From a bacterium (GTDB lineage: Bacteria; Electryoneota; RPQS01): DNA of 64,000 bases. Where the stretch lies: positions 434,001-498,000 of the forward strand of contig JADJEH010000001.1 in the NCBI GenBank assembly GCA_016702305.1, in the 5' to 3' direction. The notes under the pieces were generated by a model. It made no database searches, was not told the DNA's origin, and saw nothing but the letters and a program-made list of their open reading frames with translations. A program made the translations under genes and the position numbers. Positions 53,805 through 61,589 of the stretch are shown here, in pieces; the stretch's first letter is position 1, and each line of letters begins with the position of its first letter.

Positions 53805-55208
53805 ATGCCACTGCAACTTTACAACACACTGTCCCGCAAAGTCGAGCCGTTTATTCCGCGCGATTCCGGCAAGGCCACGATGTATACCTGCGGTCCGACC
53901 GTTTACGCGCGCGCCCATATCGGCAATTTCCGCACTTTTCTGGTCTCGGATCTGCTGCGCCGCTATCTGGAATACTCGGGCTTCGAGGTGAAGTGGGTGA
54001 TGAACCTGACGGACATTGACGATAAGACGATCAAGGGCGCGAATGCCGAAGGAATTTCGCTGCGCGACTACACGGATCGCTATATCGCTTCATTTCACGA
54101 CGACCGCAAGACGCTGCGGATCGTGGATGCGGACCTCTATCCGCGGGCGACGGAGCATATCGGCGAAATGGTGCAGATGGTCGAGGACCTGATCGAGCGC
54201 AAGCATGCTTACGTTGTCGAAGGTTCCGCCTACTACAAGATTGATTCGTTCAAGACCTACGGCCAGCTCGCGCGGTTGAATCCTGAAGAACTGCGCGTCG
54301 GCGAGCGCGTTGCCAGTGACGAGTACGAGAAGGAGGACGTCCGCGACTTCGCTCTGTGGAAGGCGTGGGACACGGTGGACGGACCGGTCGCGTGGGAAAC
54401 CAGTTTAGGCAAGGGGCGGCCCGGTTGGCACCTCGAGTGTTCCGCGATGTCCTTGAAATATCTCGGGAAGAATTTCGACTTGCATCTGGGCGGCGTGGAC
54501 CTGATCTTCCCGCACCATCAGAACGAAATCGCGCAGACCGAAGGCGTGACCGATTCTCCCTTGGCGCGCTATTGGGTGCATTCTGAGCATCTGCTCGTGG
54601 ACGGCCAGAAGATGTCGAAGTCGCTTGGGAATTTTTACACGGTGACCGATCTGCTGGATATGGGATGGAAGCCGCGCGAGATTCGGTTCGGTCTGCTCGC
54701 CGGACATTACCGCCAGCGCACGAATTTCCAAGCGAGCGGTCTCGAGGGGATCAAGCAATCGCTGGCCCGATTTGAAGCTTGCGCGGTCAACATGCAGCAT
54801 GCGGAAGGGCAGGGGGGGCTGGCGCAGTTGCAGGCCATCGTGGCGCAGCGCGAACAGGAGTTCCGCACTGCCCTCGATGATGACCTAAACTTTCCGGAAG
54901 CGCTCGCGGCTGTTTTCAATTTTGTCCGCGATGCGAACACGCTCTGCCAAGAGCGGAAGATTGGCGCCGCTGAACGCGAACTCGGTCTCGAGACGATGCG
55001 CAAATTCGACCGAGTGCTCGGCTTTCTCGATTTGGATGCCGAGGCCACCGACCCCGAAGCCGCCGAGATCGAGGCGCTTATCGAAACCCGCAACTCGGCT
55101 CGCAAATCCAAGAATTGGGCGGAAGCCGACCGCGCCCGCGACGAGCTCACCGCCCGGGGCATCATCCTCGAGGACCGGGCCGGGAAGACGGTGTGGCGGA
55201 GGAAGTAG
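53805..55208 (+). CDS. cysS: Cysteinyl-tRNA synthetase
   Basis: The 467-residue class I synthetase has the HIGH-type motif ARAHIGNFRTF near residues 36-46, zinc-ligand cysteine CGPTVY at 29, the CSAMS/HLGGVDLIFPHHQNEIAQ block near 208-240, and the KMSKS loop GQKMSKSLGN near 267. The C-terminal DALR domain and the final zinc-independent tail are present. Full length. Preceded by GAGGGG at a loose distance. Confidence 0.95.
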   Translation: MPLQLYNTLSRKVEPFIPRDSGKATMYTCGPTVYARAHIGNFRTFLVSDLLRRYLEYSGFEVKWVMNLTDIDDKTIKGANAEGISLRDYTDRYIASFHDDRKTLRIVDADLYPRATEHIGEMVQMVEDLIERKHAYVVEGSAYYKIDSFKTYGQLARLNPEELRVGERVASDEYEKEDVRDFALWKAWDTVDGPVAWETSLGKGRPGWHLECSAMSLKYLGKNFDLHLGGVDLIFPHHQNEIAQTEGVTDSPLARYWVHSEHLLVDGQKMSKSLGNFYTVTDLLDMGWKPREIRFGLLAGHYRQRTNFQASGLEGIKQSLARFEACAVNMQHAEGQGGLAQLQAIVAQREQEFRTALDDDLNFPEALAAVFNFVRDANTLCQERKIGAAERELGLETMRKFDRVLGFLDLDAEATDPEAAEIEALIETRNSARKSKNWAEADRARDELTARGIILEDRAGKTVWRRK

Positions 55209-55286
55209 GAGAGGCGTTTCGAGGAGGGAGGAGGCTGCAAAATCGCCAAAATGCCCCAAATCGGCCAAAACGGGGCCTCGTGACCC

Positions 55287-55317
55287 TTGACAGCCAGAAA
55301 ACAAGTTCTTAACTTTG
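55287..55317 (+). promoter_or_regulatory. Promoter of the tRNA-tuf operon
   Basis: TTGACA (55287-55292), 17 bases, then TAACTTTG (55310-55317), which matches the Bacteroidota -7 element TAnnTTTG exactly. The first tRNA starts 29 bases later. Confidence 0.65.
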
Positions 55318-55345
55318 GGTCTTGGGTTTTCGGCGGTACCTAACT

Positions 55346-55418
55346 GCTGGCGTAGCTCAACTGGTAGAGCAGTTGATTTGTAATCAACCGGTTGCGGGTT
55401 CAAGTCCTGTCGCCAGCT
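55346..55418 (+). tRNA. tRNA-Thr (anticodon TGT)
   Basis: A 73-base cloverleaf with acceptor GCTGGCG/CGCCAGC, a standard D-arm (GCTCAACTGGTAGAGC) and T-loop GTTCAAG. The anticodon loop TTTGTAA gives anticodon TGT at 55379-55381. The CCA end is not encoded. Confidence 0.95.
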
Positions 55419-55460
55419 CTATTCCCACCAGATGAGCGGCCCCAATACACATTTCCTCCT

Positions 55461-55543
55461 GGTGGCATGCCCGAGCGGCTAAAGGGGGCAGACTGTAAAT
55501 CTGCTGGCAGACGCCTACGGTGGTTCGAATCCATCTGCCACCA
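55461..55543 (+). tRNA. tRNA-Tyr (anticodon GTA)
   Basis: An 83-base tRNA with long variable arm, acceptor GGTGGCA/TGCCACC, T-loop GTTCGAA, anticodon GTA at 55495-55497. The long variable arm is as expected for bacterial tRNA-Tyr. Confidence 0.95.
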
Positions 55544-55656
55544 CCCGGTATCCCCCCGACTGAGACAATCTTAGTCCTTGTTCTTAGTGGCTTTAAGAAT
55601 GGTCGCCCGTGCGGGGTGTACCCTTTTTTGAGCTGTTTACCCATTTCTGTTCGTAT

Positions 55657-55729
55657 GCGGGCGTAGCTCAGTTGGTAGAGCATCAGCCTTCCAAGCTGAG
55701 GGTCGCGGGTTCGAGTCTCGTCGCCCGCT
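55657..55729 (+). tRNA. tRNA-Gly (anticodon TCC)
   Basis: A 73-base cloverleaf, acceptor GCGGGCG/CGCCCGC, anticodon loop CTTCCAA with anticodon TCC at 55690-55692, T-loop GTTCGAG. Confidence 0.95.
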
Positions 55730-55803
55730 CGCAGTATATCCCGAATTCCGAGGTCAAATCCAAACCTGGAATGGTCCGCCCGGGATGGTGACACGCAACC
55801 GCT

Positions 55804-55876
<73 letters not shown>

Positions 55877-55962
55877 CCATATCGCCACCCCCGAGTGGCC
55901 CCCGCACCGCACAAGATTGACATGAACATATAATGCTGCACCCTTAAGGAGGTTGTCCGGCA

Positions 55963-57153
55963 ATGGCAAAGGCCAAATTCGAACGTACGAAACCGCACGT
56001 CAACATCGGCACCATCGGTCACGTGGACCATGGCAAGACCACGCTCACGGCGGCTATCACGCAAGTGCTCGCCCAGAAGGGTCTGGCGCAAGCGCGTAAC
56101 TATGACGAAATCGACAACGCGCCCGAAGAAAAAGAACGCGGCGTTACGATTAACGTCCACCACGCTGAGTACGAAACCGAGAAGCGCCACTACGCGCACG
56201 TGGACTGCCCGGGCCACGCCGACTACATCAAGAACATGGTCACCGGCGCCGCGCAGATGGACGGCGCGATCCTGGTCGTGTCCGCCGCCGACGGCCCCAT
56301 GCCGCAGACGCGTGAACACGTGCTGCTGGCCCGTCAGGTGAACGTGCCCGCCCTCGTCGTGTTCCTCAACAAGTGCGACCAGGTTGACGATCCGGAATTG
56401 CTGGACCTCGTCGAATTGGAAGTGCGCGAACTCCTGTCGTCCTACGAATTCCCCGGCGATACCTGCCCGGTCATTCGCGGCAGCGCTCTCGACGCGCTCT
56501 CGAACCTGACCGACGCGGACAAGACCAAGTGCATCCACGAACTTATGACCGCCGTGGACAACTTCATTCCGGAACCGGAACGCGCGCTCGACAAGCCGTT
56601 CCTGATGCCGATTGAAGACGTGTTCTCGATCACCGGTCGCGGTACCGTGGGCACGGGTCGTATCGAGCGCGGCAAAATCAAGGTCGGCGAAGAAATCGAA
56701 ATCGTCGGTCTGGGCCAGCACAAGAAGACCGTCGTCACCGGCGTGGAAATGTTCCGCAAATTGCTCGACGAAGGTTTCGCCGGCGACAACGCGGGTCTGC
56801 TTCTGCGCGGCGTGGAAAAAGACGAACTCGAGCGCGGCATGGTGCTGTGCAAAATCGGTTCGATCAAGCCGCATAAGAAGTTCGAAGCGCAGGTCTACGT
56901 GTTGTCGAAGGAAGAAGGCGGCCGTCACACGCCGTTCTTCAACAACTACCGTCCGCAGTTCTTCTTCCGTACCACCGACGTGACGGGCGCCATTCAAATG
57001 CAGGGCGGCGCTGAAATGATTATGCCGGGCGACAACACGACCATCACGGTCGAGCTGATCACCGACATCGCCATGGACGAAGGTCTGCGCTTCGCTATTC
57101 GTGAAGGCGGCAAGACCGTCGGCGCGGGTCGCGTGACCAAGATCATCGAGTAA
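55963..57153 (+). CDS. tuf: Translation elongation factor Tu
   Basis: EF-Tu carries aminoacyl-tRNA to the ribosome. The 396-residue product shows the P-loop GHVDHGKTT near residue 19, the effector region RGVTINVHHAEYE, DCPGHADYIKNM and NKCD, and the C-terminal domains ending RVTKIIE. An AAGGAGG ribosome binding site lies 10 bases upstream, and a TATAAT at 55929-55934 could supply an extra promoter, though no -35 partner is at the right distance. The gene sits between tRNA-Thr and tRNA-Trp. Confidence 0.97.
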   Translation: MAKAKFERTKPHVNIGTIGHVDHGKTTLTAAITQVLAQKGLAQARNYDEIDNAPEEKERGVTINVHHAEYETEKRHYAHVDCPGHADYIKNMVTGAAQMDGAILVVSAADGPMPQTREHVLLARQVNVPALVVFLNKCDQVDDPELLDLVELEVRELLSSYEFPGDTCPVIRGSALDALSNLTDADKTKCIHELMTAVDNFIPEPERALDKPFLMPIEDVFSITGRGTVGTGRIERGKIKVGEEIEIVGLGQHKKTVVTGVEMFRKLLDEGFAGDNAGLLLRGVEKDELERGMVLCKIGSIKPHKKFEAQVYVLSKEEGGRHTPFFNNYRPQFFFRTTDVTGAIQMQGGAEMIMPGDNTTITVELITDIAMDEGLRFAIREGGKTVGAGRVTKIIE

Positions 57154-57173
57154 GTATCTCGCATTCACGGAAC

Positions 57174-57208
57174 GGCCGGGGTTGCTCGCGGAACCCCGGC
57201 CTTGTGTT
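57174..57208 (+). terminator. Terminator after tuf
   Basis: A perfect 10-bp stem GGCCGGGGTT/AACCCCGGCC with an 8-base loop is followed by TTGTGTT. Confidence 0.6.
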
Positions 57209-57248
57209 CCCTTTCGCTGCCGTCGCGCGAGTCGTTACGGCCGCCCAT

Positions 57249-57320
57249 ACGGCAGTAGCTCAACGGTAGAGTCCTGGTCTCCAAAACCAGTTGTTGGGGG
57301 TTCGAATCCCTCCTGCCGTG
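57249..57320 (+). tRNA. tRNA-Trp (anticodon CCA)
   Basis: A 72-base cloverleaf with acceptor ACGGCAG/CTGCCGT and anticodon loop CTCCAAA, anticodon CCA at 57281-57283. It lies between tuf and secE, as in many bacteria. Confidence 0.93.
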
Positions 57321-57353
57321 CCTGACTGGGGAAATCCTCACTCTCATTGCACT

Positions 57354-57536
57354 ATGCTTAAGAAATTTGCGGACTATTTTGTTGACGTGCGTGCCGAGAT
57401 GTCCAAGGTCACTTGGCCGACGCGCCCCGAAGTCGTGGAAAGCACCTGGATCGTCCTGGGCTTTGCCTTCGCGTTCGGTATCGCCGTGTTCGCCGTTGAC
57501 CGGATCCTCAGCCTTGGTCTGCAGCAATTGCTGTAG
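57354..57536 (+). CDS. secE: Preprotein translocase subunit SecE
   Basis: The 60-residue product starts at ATG 57354. It has the short amphipathic helix FADYFVDVRAEMSKVTWPTRPEVVEST with the conserved KVTWPT, then a single transmembrane helix. This is the minimal SecE found in most bacteria. The gene follows tRNA-Trp; rpmG (L33), often found in this spot, is absent. Confidence 0.92.
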   Translation: MLKKFADYFVDVRAEMSKVTWPTRPEVVESTWIVLGFAFAFGIAVFAVDRILSLGLQQLL

Positions 57537-57548
57537 GCTCGAGGGCGC

Positions 57549-58454
57549 GTGAACTTCGAAACCATCCCCTGTCCGGTGTGTACCCACACCGAACATTCAC
57601 CGGAACGTATCGTCAGCGATCGCTTCCGGGTGCTTGGGGAACGAACCTACGCGCTGGTCCGCTGCCAAAAGTGTAAACTGGTCTTTCTGAATCCCCGTCC
57701 GGACGTCGGTTCGATCGGCGCATTCTACGACGTGCCCGGTTATGATCCGTTCGGATCCGCCGGCGAAGAGCCGCAGACGCTGTCCGCCAAGCTCTATAAA
57801 AAGCTGCGGCCCCTGTCCATCCGCAAAAAAGCCGCGCGCGTGGTGGCCGGACTAAAACCCGCGGACCGCTGCCTGGACGTGGGCTGCGCGACCGGCGAGT
57901 TCATTGTTGAATTGAAACGGCGCGGACTCGAAGCCGATGGCTGTGAGCCCAGCGCCAAAGCCGCCGATTACGCGCGTGACCATTACGGTCTGCGAGTGTG
58001 GACGGGCGGCATCGAAAGCGTGCCGACGCACGCCGGTCCGTATAAATTGATTACGATGTGGCATGTGCTCGAACATGTCCACAAACTTCGCGATACGCTC
58101 GAGACGGCGCGGCAACTGCTCGCACCGCGCGGGAAAATCGCCATCGCCGTGCCTAATCCGCAATCGCTCGACGCCAAGGCTTACGGCGACCGCTGGGTGG
58201 GATGGGACACGCCGCGGCATCTTTATCACTTCGATCCGCCCGTGATGTTAGACCTCTTGATTCGTGCCGGGTTCGACCCGCGCAGTCTGGGGGCGGTGGC
58301 CTTCGATGCGTTCTATCATAGTATTCTGTCGGAACCGCGCGGAGTCGCCGGGCTTCTGCGCGGCGGTACACGCGGCATGCTGAGCTACGCGAGCGGAGTC
58401 TTCGGCGGGCCAGGCTCGTCCGAGCTGTATTTGGGAATCAAACGACCGACCTGA
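57549..58454 (+). CDS. Zinc-ribbon SAM-dependent methyltransferase inserted between secE and nusG
   Basis: The 301-residue product begins at GTG 57549, 12 bases after secE. N-terminal cysteines C8, C11, C39 and C42 (CPVC and CQKC) form a zinc ribbon, followed by class I methyltransferase motif DVGCATG at 110-116, the GCEPS acidic-loop position near 131 and MWHVLEHVHKLRDTLE near 160. Such zinc-ribbon methyltransferases occur in polysaccharide and secondary-metabolite loci. Its place in the secE-nusG operon is odd because these two are normally adjacent. Nothing in sequence links it to translation or transcription; substrate unknown. Confidence 0.85.
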   Translation: MNFETIPCPVCTHTEHSPERIVSDRFRVLGERTYALVRCQKCKLVFLNPRPDVGSIGAFYDVPGYDPFGSAGEEPQTLSAKLYKKLRPLSIRKKAARVVAGLKPADRCLDVGCATGEFIVELKRRGLEADGCEPSAKAADYARDHYGLRVWTGGIESVPTHAGPYKLITMWHVLEHVHKLRDTLETARQLLAPRGKIAIAVPNPQSLDAKAYGDRWVGWDTPRHLYHFDPPVMLDLLIRAGFDPRSLGAVAFDAFYHSILSEPRGVAGLLRGGTRGMLSYASGVFGGPGSSELYLGIKRPT

Positions 58455-58471
58455 CGGTCTTACGAGAGGGC

Positions 58472-59047
58472 ATGGCGCAAGTAACTGACGCTCCGATCCG
58501 CGAAGGAGAACTGGGATGGTATGTCATCCATGTGTTCACCGGGCAGGAAGAAAAGATCAAGGGCTTCCTCGAAGAAGAGTCCAAGCGGCTGGGCATTGCT
58601 GACCAGATCACGCAGGTGCTCATCCCCAAGGAAGACGTGATCGAAATGCGCGACGGCAAGAAAAAAGCCAAAACGCGCACGTTCTTTCCCGGCTATATGC
58701 TGGTCGAGATGATTCTCAACAAGACGACCGAGCATTTGATCCTCAATACACCGCAGGTCATCAATTTCGTCGGCCCCAAGAATCGTCCCGTGCCGCTGCG
58801 CCGTCACGAAGTCGAACGGATTCTCGGCCAACAAGACAAGGCCGCCGATACCGAGCTGATCGAACTGCCGTTCCAAGTGGGCGACACGATCAAAGTTATT
58901 GACGGACCGTTTAAGGATTTCACCGGCGTCGTGCGCGAAATCAATATGCCCAAGCGCAAGGCCAAGGTCATGGTGTCCATCTTCGGACGCTCCACGCCGA
59001 TCGAACTCGACTTCCTGCAGATCTCGACGGAACTCGGCACCAGTTAA
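58472..59047 (+). CDS. nusG: Transcription termination/antitermination factor NusG
   Basis: The 191-residue product has the NGN domain (GWYVIHVFTGQEEKIKGFLEEESKRLGI, then FFPGYMLVEM) and the C-terminal KOW domain (QVGDTIKVIDGPFKDFTGVVREINMPKRKAKVMVSIFGRSTPIELDF). NusG couples RNA polymerase to ribosomes or Rho. GAGAGGG lies at the right distance before ATG 58472. Full length, no inserts. Confidence 0.96.
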   Translation: MAQVTDAPIREGELGWYVIHVFTGQEEKIKGFLEEESKRLGIADQITQVLIPKEDVIEMRDGKKKAKTRTFFPGYMLVEMILNKTTEHLILNTPQVINFVGPKNRPVPLRRHEVERILGQQDKAADTELIELPFQVGDTIKVIDGPFKDFTGVVREINMPKRKAKVMVSIFGRSTPIELDFLQISTELGTS

Positions 59048-59156
59048 GTCCCCCTGTGCGACCGGAAGCCTCACCGGTTGCGTCACTTCAAATAGCAATT
59101 AGCGTATATCCTCCACTTCCGGCACAGGCGGCGGGGGAAATCAGAAGAGATACATC

Positions 59157-59582
59157 ATGGCAAAGCAGATTACCGGATTCATTCGTTTGCAAATTCCCGC
59201 CGCCGCCGCGACCCCCGCGCCGCCGATTGGTCCTGCGCTTGGTCAGAAGCAGGTCAATATTATGGAATTCTGCAAGCAGTTCAATGCCCGCACCGAAAAG
59301 GACAAGGGAATGATTATTCCCGTCGTCATCACGGTGTACAAGGACAAGAGCTTCAGTTTCATCACGAAGACTCCGCCCGCCGCCATTCTGATCAAGAAGG
59401 CGATCAAGGTCGAACGCGGCTCGGGCGAACCCAACCGTAACAAGGTTGGCACGATCACGCAGGGCGCTATCCGCGAGATCGCCGAGATCAAGATGAAAGA
59501 CCTGAATGCCAACACTGTCGAAATGGCCATGCGGATGGTCGAAGGCACCTGCCGCTCGATGGGCGTCAACGTTTCCAACTGA
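59157..59582 (+). CDS. rplK: 50S ribosomal protein L11
   Basis: The 141-residue product is full length, with the N-terminal KLQIPA-type RLQIPAAAATPAPPIGPALGQ and the C-terminal rRNA-binding domain (IREIAEIKMKDLNANTVEMAMRMVEGTCRSMG). It follows nusG by 109 bases in the standard rpl order. Confidence 0.97.
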   Translation: MAKQITGFIRLQIPAAAATPAPPIGPALGQKQVNIMEFCKQFNARTEKDKGMIIPVVITVYKDKSFSFITKTPPAAILIKKAIKVERGSGEPNRNKVGTITQGAIREIAEIKMKDLNANTVEMAMRMVEGTCRSMGVNVSN

Positions 59583-59644
59583 TTCTTTTTTCATAACGGG
59601 TGGGAGTGCGGACGCCGCACGAACGAACCACCAAAGGAGCACAT

Positions 59645-60346
59645 TTGCCCTATTCAAAACGCGTCAAGAAAAATCGCGGGCTGGTCAACCGCACGGCGGA
59701 GTTGCCTCTAACTGCCGCCATTGACACGCTCAAGAAATCCGCACCGGCAAAGTTCAACGAAACGGTTGAAGTTGCGGTGCGCTTGGGAGTGGATCCCAAA
59801 AAGGCCGATCAGATCGTTCGCGGGACGGTGACGCTGCCCCACGGCACGGGTAAGACCGTGCGCGTCGTGGCCGTGTCCAAGACCAAAATCGCTGAAGCGC
59901 AGGAAGCCGGCGCCGACCATGCGGGCTTCGAGGATATCCTCGAACGCATCAAAGGCGGTTGGACCGACTTCGACGTACTCGTTGCGTCGCCCGAGGTCAT
60001 GGCCGACCTTGGTAAGCTCGGTAAGATTTTGGGTCCGCGCGGATTGATGCCGAACCCGAAAGCCGGAACCGTGACCCCGAACCTTGGCAACGCCGTGCGC
60101 GAAGTCAAGAGCGGTAAAGTCGAGTTCCGTGTGGACAAGTACGGCATCCTGCATCTCGGCGTCGGCCGCATCAATTTCACCGCGCAGCAGCTCTTCGACA
60201 ACATCGAAGAGTTCTTCAAGAATATTATGCGCGCCAAGCCCGCCACGGCCAAGGGGGTTTACGTCAAGTCGGTGTTCCTGACTTCCACGATGGGACCGGG
60301 TATCCGCGTCCAGCGTACCGAAGTCGAGAACGCGAAGCTCCACTAA
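59645..60346 (+). CDS. rplA: 50S ribosomal protein L1
   Basis: The 233-residue product starts at TTG 59645, chosen because AAAGGAG ends five bases upstream and the family begins near PYSKRVKK. Conserved blocks are FNETVEVAVRLGVDPKKADQ, the RGTVTLPHGTGK motif near 66 and GPRGLMPNPKAGTV near 127. L1 usually also represses its own operon by binding the mRNA; the mRNA site cannot be placed by eye. Confidence 0.95.
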   Translation: MPYSKRVKKNRGLVNRTAELPLTAAIDTLKKSAPAKFNETVEVAVRLGVDPKKADQIVRGTVTLPHGTGKTVRVVAVSKTKIAEAQEAGADHAGFEDILERIKGGWTDFDVLVASPEVMADLGKLGKILGPRGLMPNPKAGTVTPNLGNAVREVKSGKVEFRVDKYGILHLGVGRINFTAQQLFDNIEEFFKNIMRAKPATAKGVYVKSVFLTSTMGPGIRVQRTEVENAKLH

Positions 60347-60362
60347 GCCCTGAGGAATTACG

Positions 60363-60908
60363 ATGTCTTTAGCTGAACTCGAAAACCGAACGATACGACC
60401 CGAGAAGATCGCCAAGGTCGCGGATTTCCGCGATCGCGTCGGTCGCGCTGCGGGTATCTACCTGACTGACAACCTTGGGTTGTCGGTCGAACACATGACC
60501 GAGCTGCGCCGCGAGTGCTTCAAAAATCAGGTTGATTTCATGATCATCAAGAACACCTTCTCCCGCCGTGTGCTGGAAGAAAAGGGGTTCGCTGAGATCC
60601 TGCCGCACCTGAACGGACCGACCGCCATCGCGATCGGCTACGAAGACGGAGCCACGCCCGCCCGCATCCTTGATAAATTTATGAGCACGCATGACAAGCT
60701 CAAGATCAAGGGTCTGATCTTTGACGGTAAGGTGCTGCCTGCGTCCGAAATGGCCGCCATCAAGGACCTGCCGACGCGCGAACAGGCGCTGTCGGGATTG
60801 GTCGGCGCGATCTACGGACCGGTGCAGGGCTTCTACAATGTTATCAACGGCATCTTGCGCGATTTCGTGTCCGTCGTGGACCAGATCGCCACCAAGAAGC
60901 AGGGTTGA
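60363..60908 (+). CDS. rplJ: 50S ribosomal protein L10
   Basis: The 181-residue product has the L10 core (VGRAAGIYLTDNLGLSVEHMTELRRECFKN, then IKNTFSRRVLEEKG, GPTAIAIGYED) and C-terminal helix that binds L7/L12 dimers. It starts at ATG 60363, 16 bases after rplA with GAGGA before it. There is no room for an L10 leader between rplA and rplJ. Confidence 0.96.
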   Translation: MSLAELENRTIRPEKIAKVADFRDRVGRAAGIYLTDNLGLSVEHMTELRRECFKNQVDFMIIKNTFSRRVLEEKGFAEILPHLNGPTAIAIGYEDGATPARILDKFMSTHDKLKIKGLIFDGKVLPASEMAAIKDLPTREQALSGLVGAIYGPVQGFYNVINGILRDFVSVVDQIATKKQG

Positions 60909-60963
60909 AACAAGTCACTTTTTCCTTTCTGAGATTTTAACAAAACCATAACGGAGACTAACC

Positions 60964-61335
60964 GTGCAGCAGATTATCGAAGCCATCGAAAAAATGACCG
61001 TGCTTGAGTTGGTGGAACTCAAGAAGGCGCTCGAAGAAAAATTTGGCGTAACCGCCGCCGCCCCCATGATGATGGGTATGCCCATGATGGGTGGAGCCGC
61101 GCCGGCCGCCGCTGTCGAAGAGAAGACCGAGTTTGACGTCGTGCTCCTGGAAGCCGGCTCCAATAAGATTCAGGTCATCAAGGTCGTGCGCGAATTGACC
61201 GGCCTCGGTCTGAAGGAAGCCAAAGACCTCGTGGACGGCGCGCCCAAGACCGTGAAAGAAGCCGTCTCGAAGGACGAAGCGGCTAAGGTCAAGGCCAAGC
61301 TCGAAGAGCAGGGCGCCAAAATCGACATCAAGTAA
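60964..61335 (+). CDS. rplL: 50S ribosomal protein L7/L12
   Basis: The 123-residue product starts at GTG 60964 with CGGAG upstream. The N-terminal dimerisation helix (residues 1-30) and the C-terminal factor-binding domain (EKTEFDVVLLEAGSNKIQVIKVVRELTGLGLKEAKDLVD to the end) are intact. The hinge is unusual: MMMGMPMMGG near residues 36-45 instead of the normal alanine- and valine-rich linker. Confidence 0.96.
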   Translation: MQQIIEAIEKMTVLELVELKKALEEKFGVTAAAPMMMGMPMMGGAAPAAAVEEKTEFDVVLLEAGSNKIQVIKVVRELTGLGLKEAKDLVDGAPKTVKEAVSKDEAAKVKAKLEEQGAKIDIK

Positions 61336-61338
61336 AGC

Positions 61339-61387
61339 GGTTGCTGGTTTTAGCAACCCCGCGCTGTCCCGACACACAGTAGTCGGG
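61339..61387 (+). other. Two hairpins in the rplL-rpoB spacer
   Basis: A 7-bp stem GGTTGCT/AGCAACC (61339-61345 with 61352-61358) and a 6-bp stem CCCGAC/GTCGGG (61368-61373 with 61382-61387) lie just after rplL. In other bacteria this spacer holds an attenuator that lowers rpoBC relative to rplJL and an RNase III site; a similar role is plausible here, but no U-tract follows either. Confidence 0.4.
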
Positions 61388-61589
61388 TTGCCGAGTCCCT
61401 TCTGAGTCCGTTTGTGACCCGGAAGTCAGACTTGGCAATTTGCGTTTAATAAGCCCCGTCCATCTGTCCCCAATTTCCCGGTATTTGACGCCCGCGAACG
61501 CCGCGCAACATCGCAGTTGCACGCGAGCAACGGCGTAACCATCCCGGGCCGGTACGAGCATCCACGCGGTCATTCCAAGGGAGCCTTTC

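Noticed and set aside
55384..55794. Open frames across the tRNA cluster on both strands
   Set aside because: They are read through tRNA genes and are artefacts.
55929..55934. TATAAT upstream of tuf as an independent promoter
   Set aside because: The nearby TTGACA is only six bases away and no other -35 is present; tuf is probably expressed with the tRNAs.
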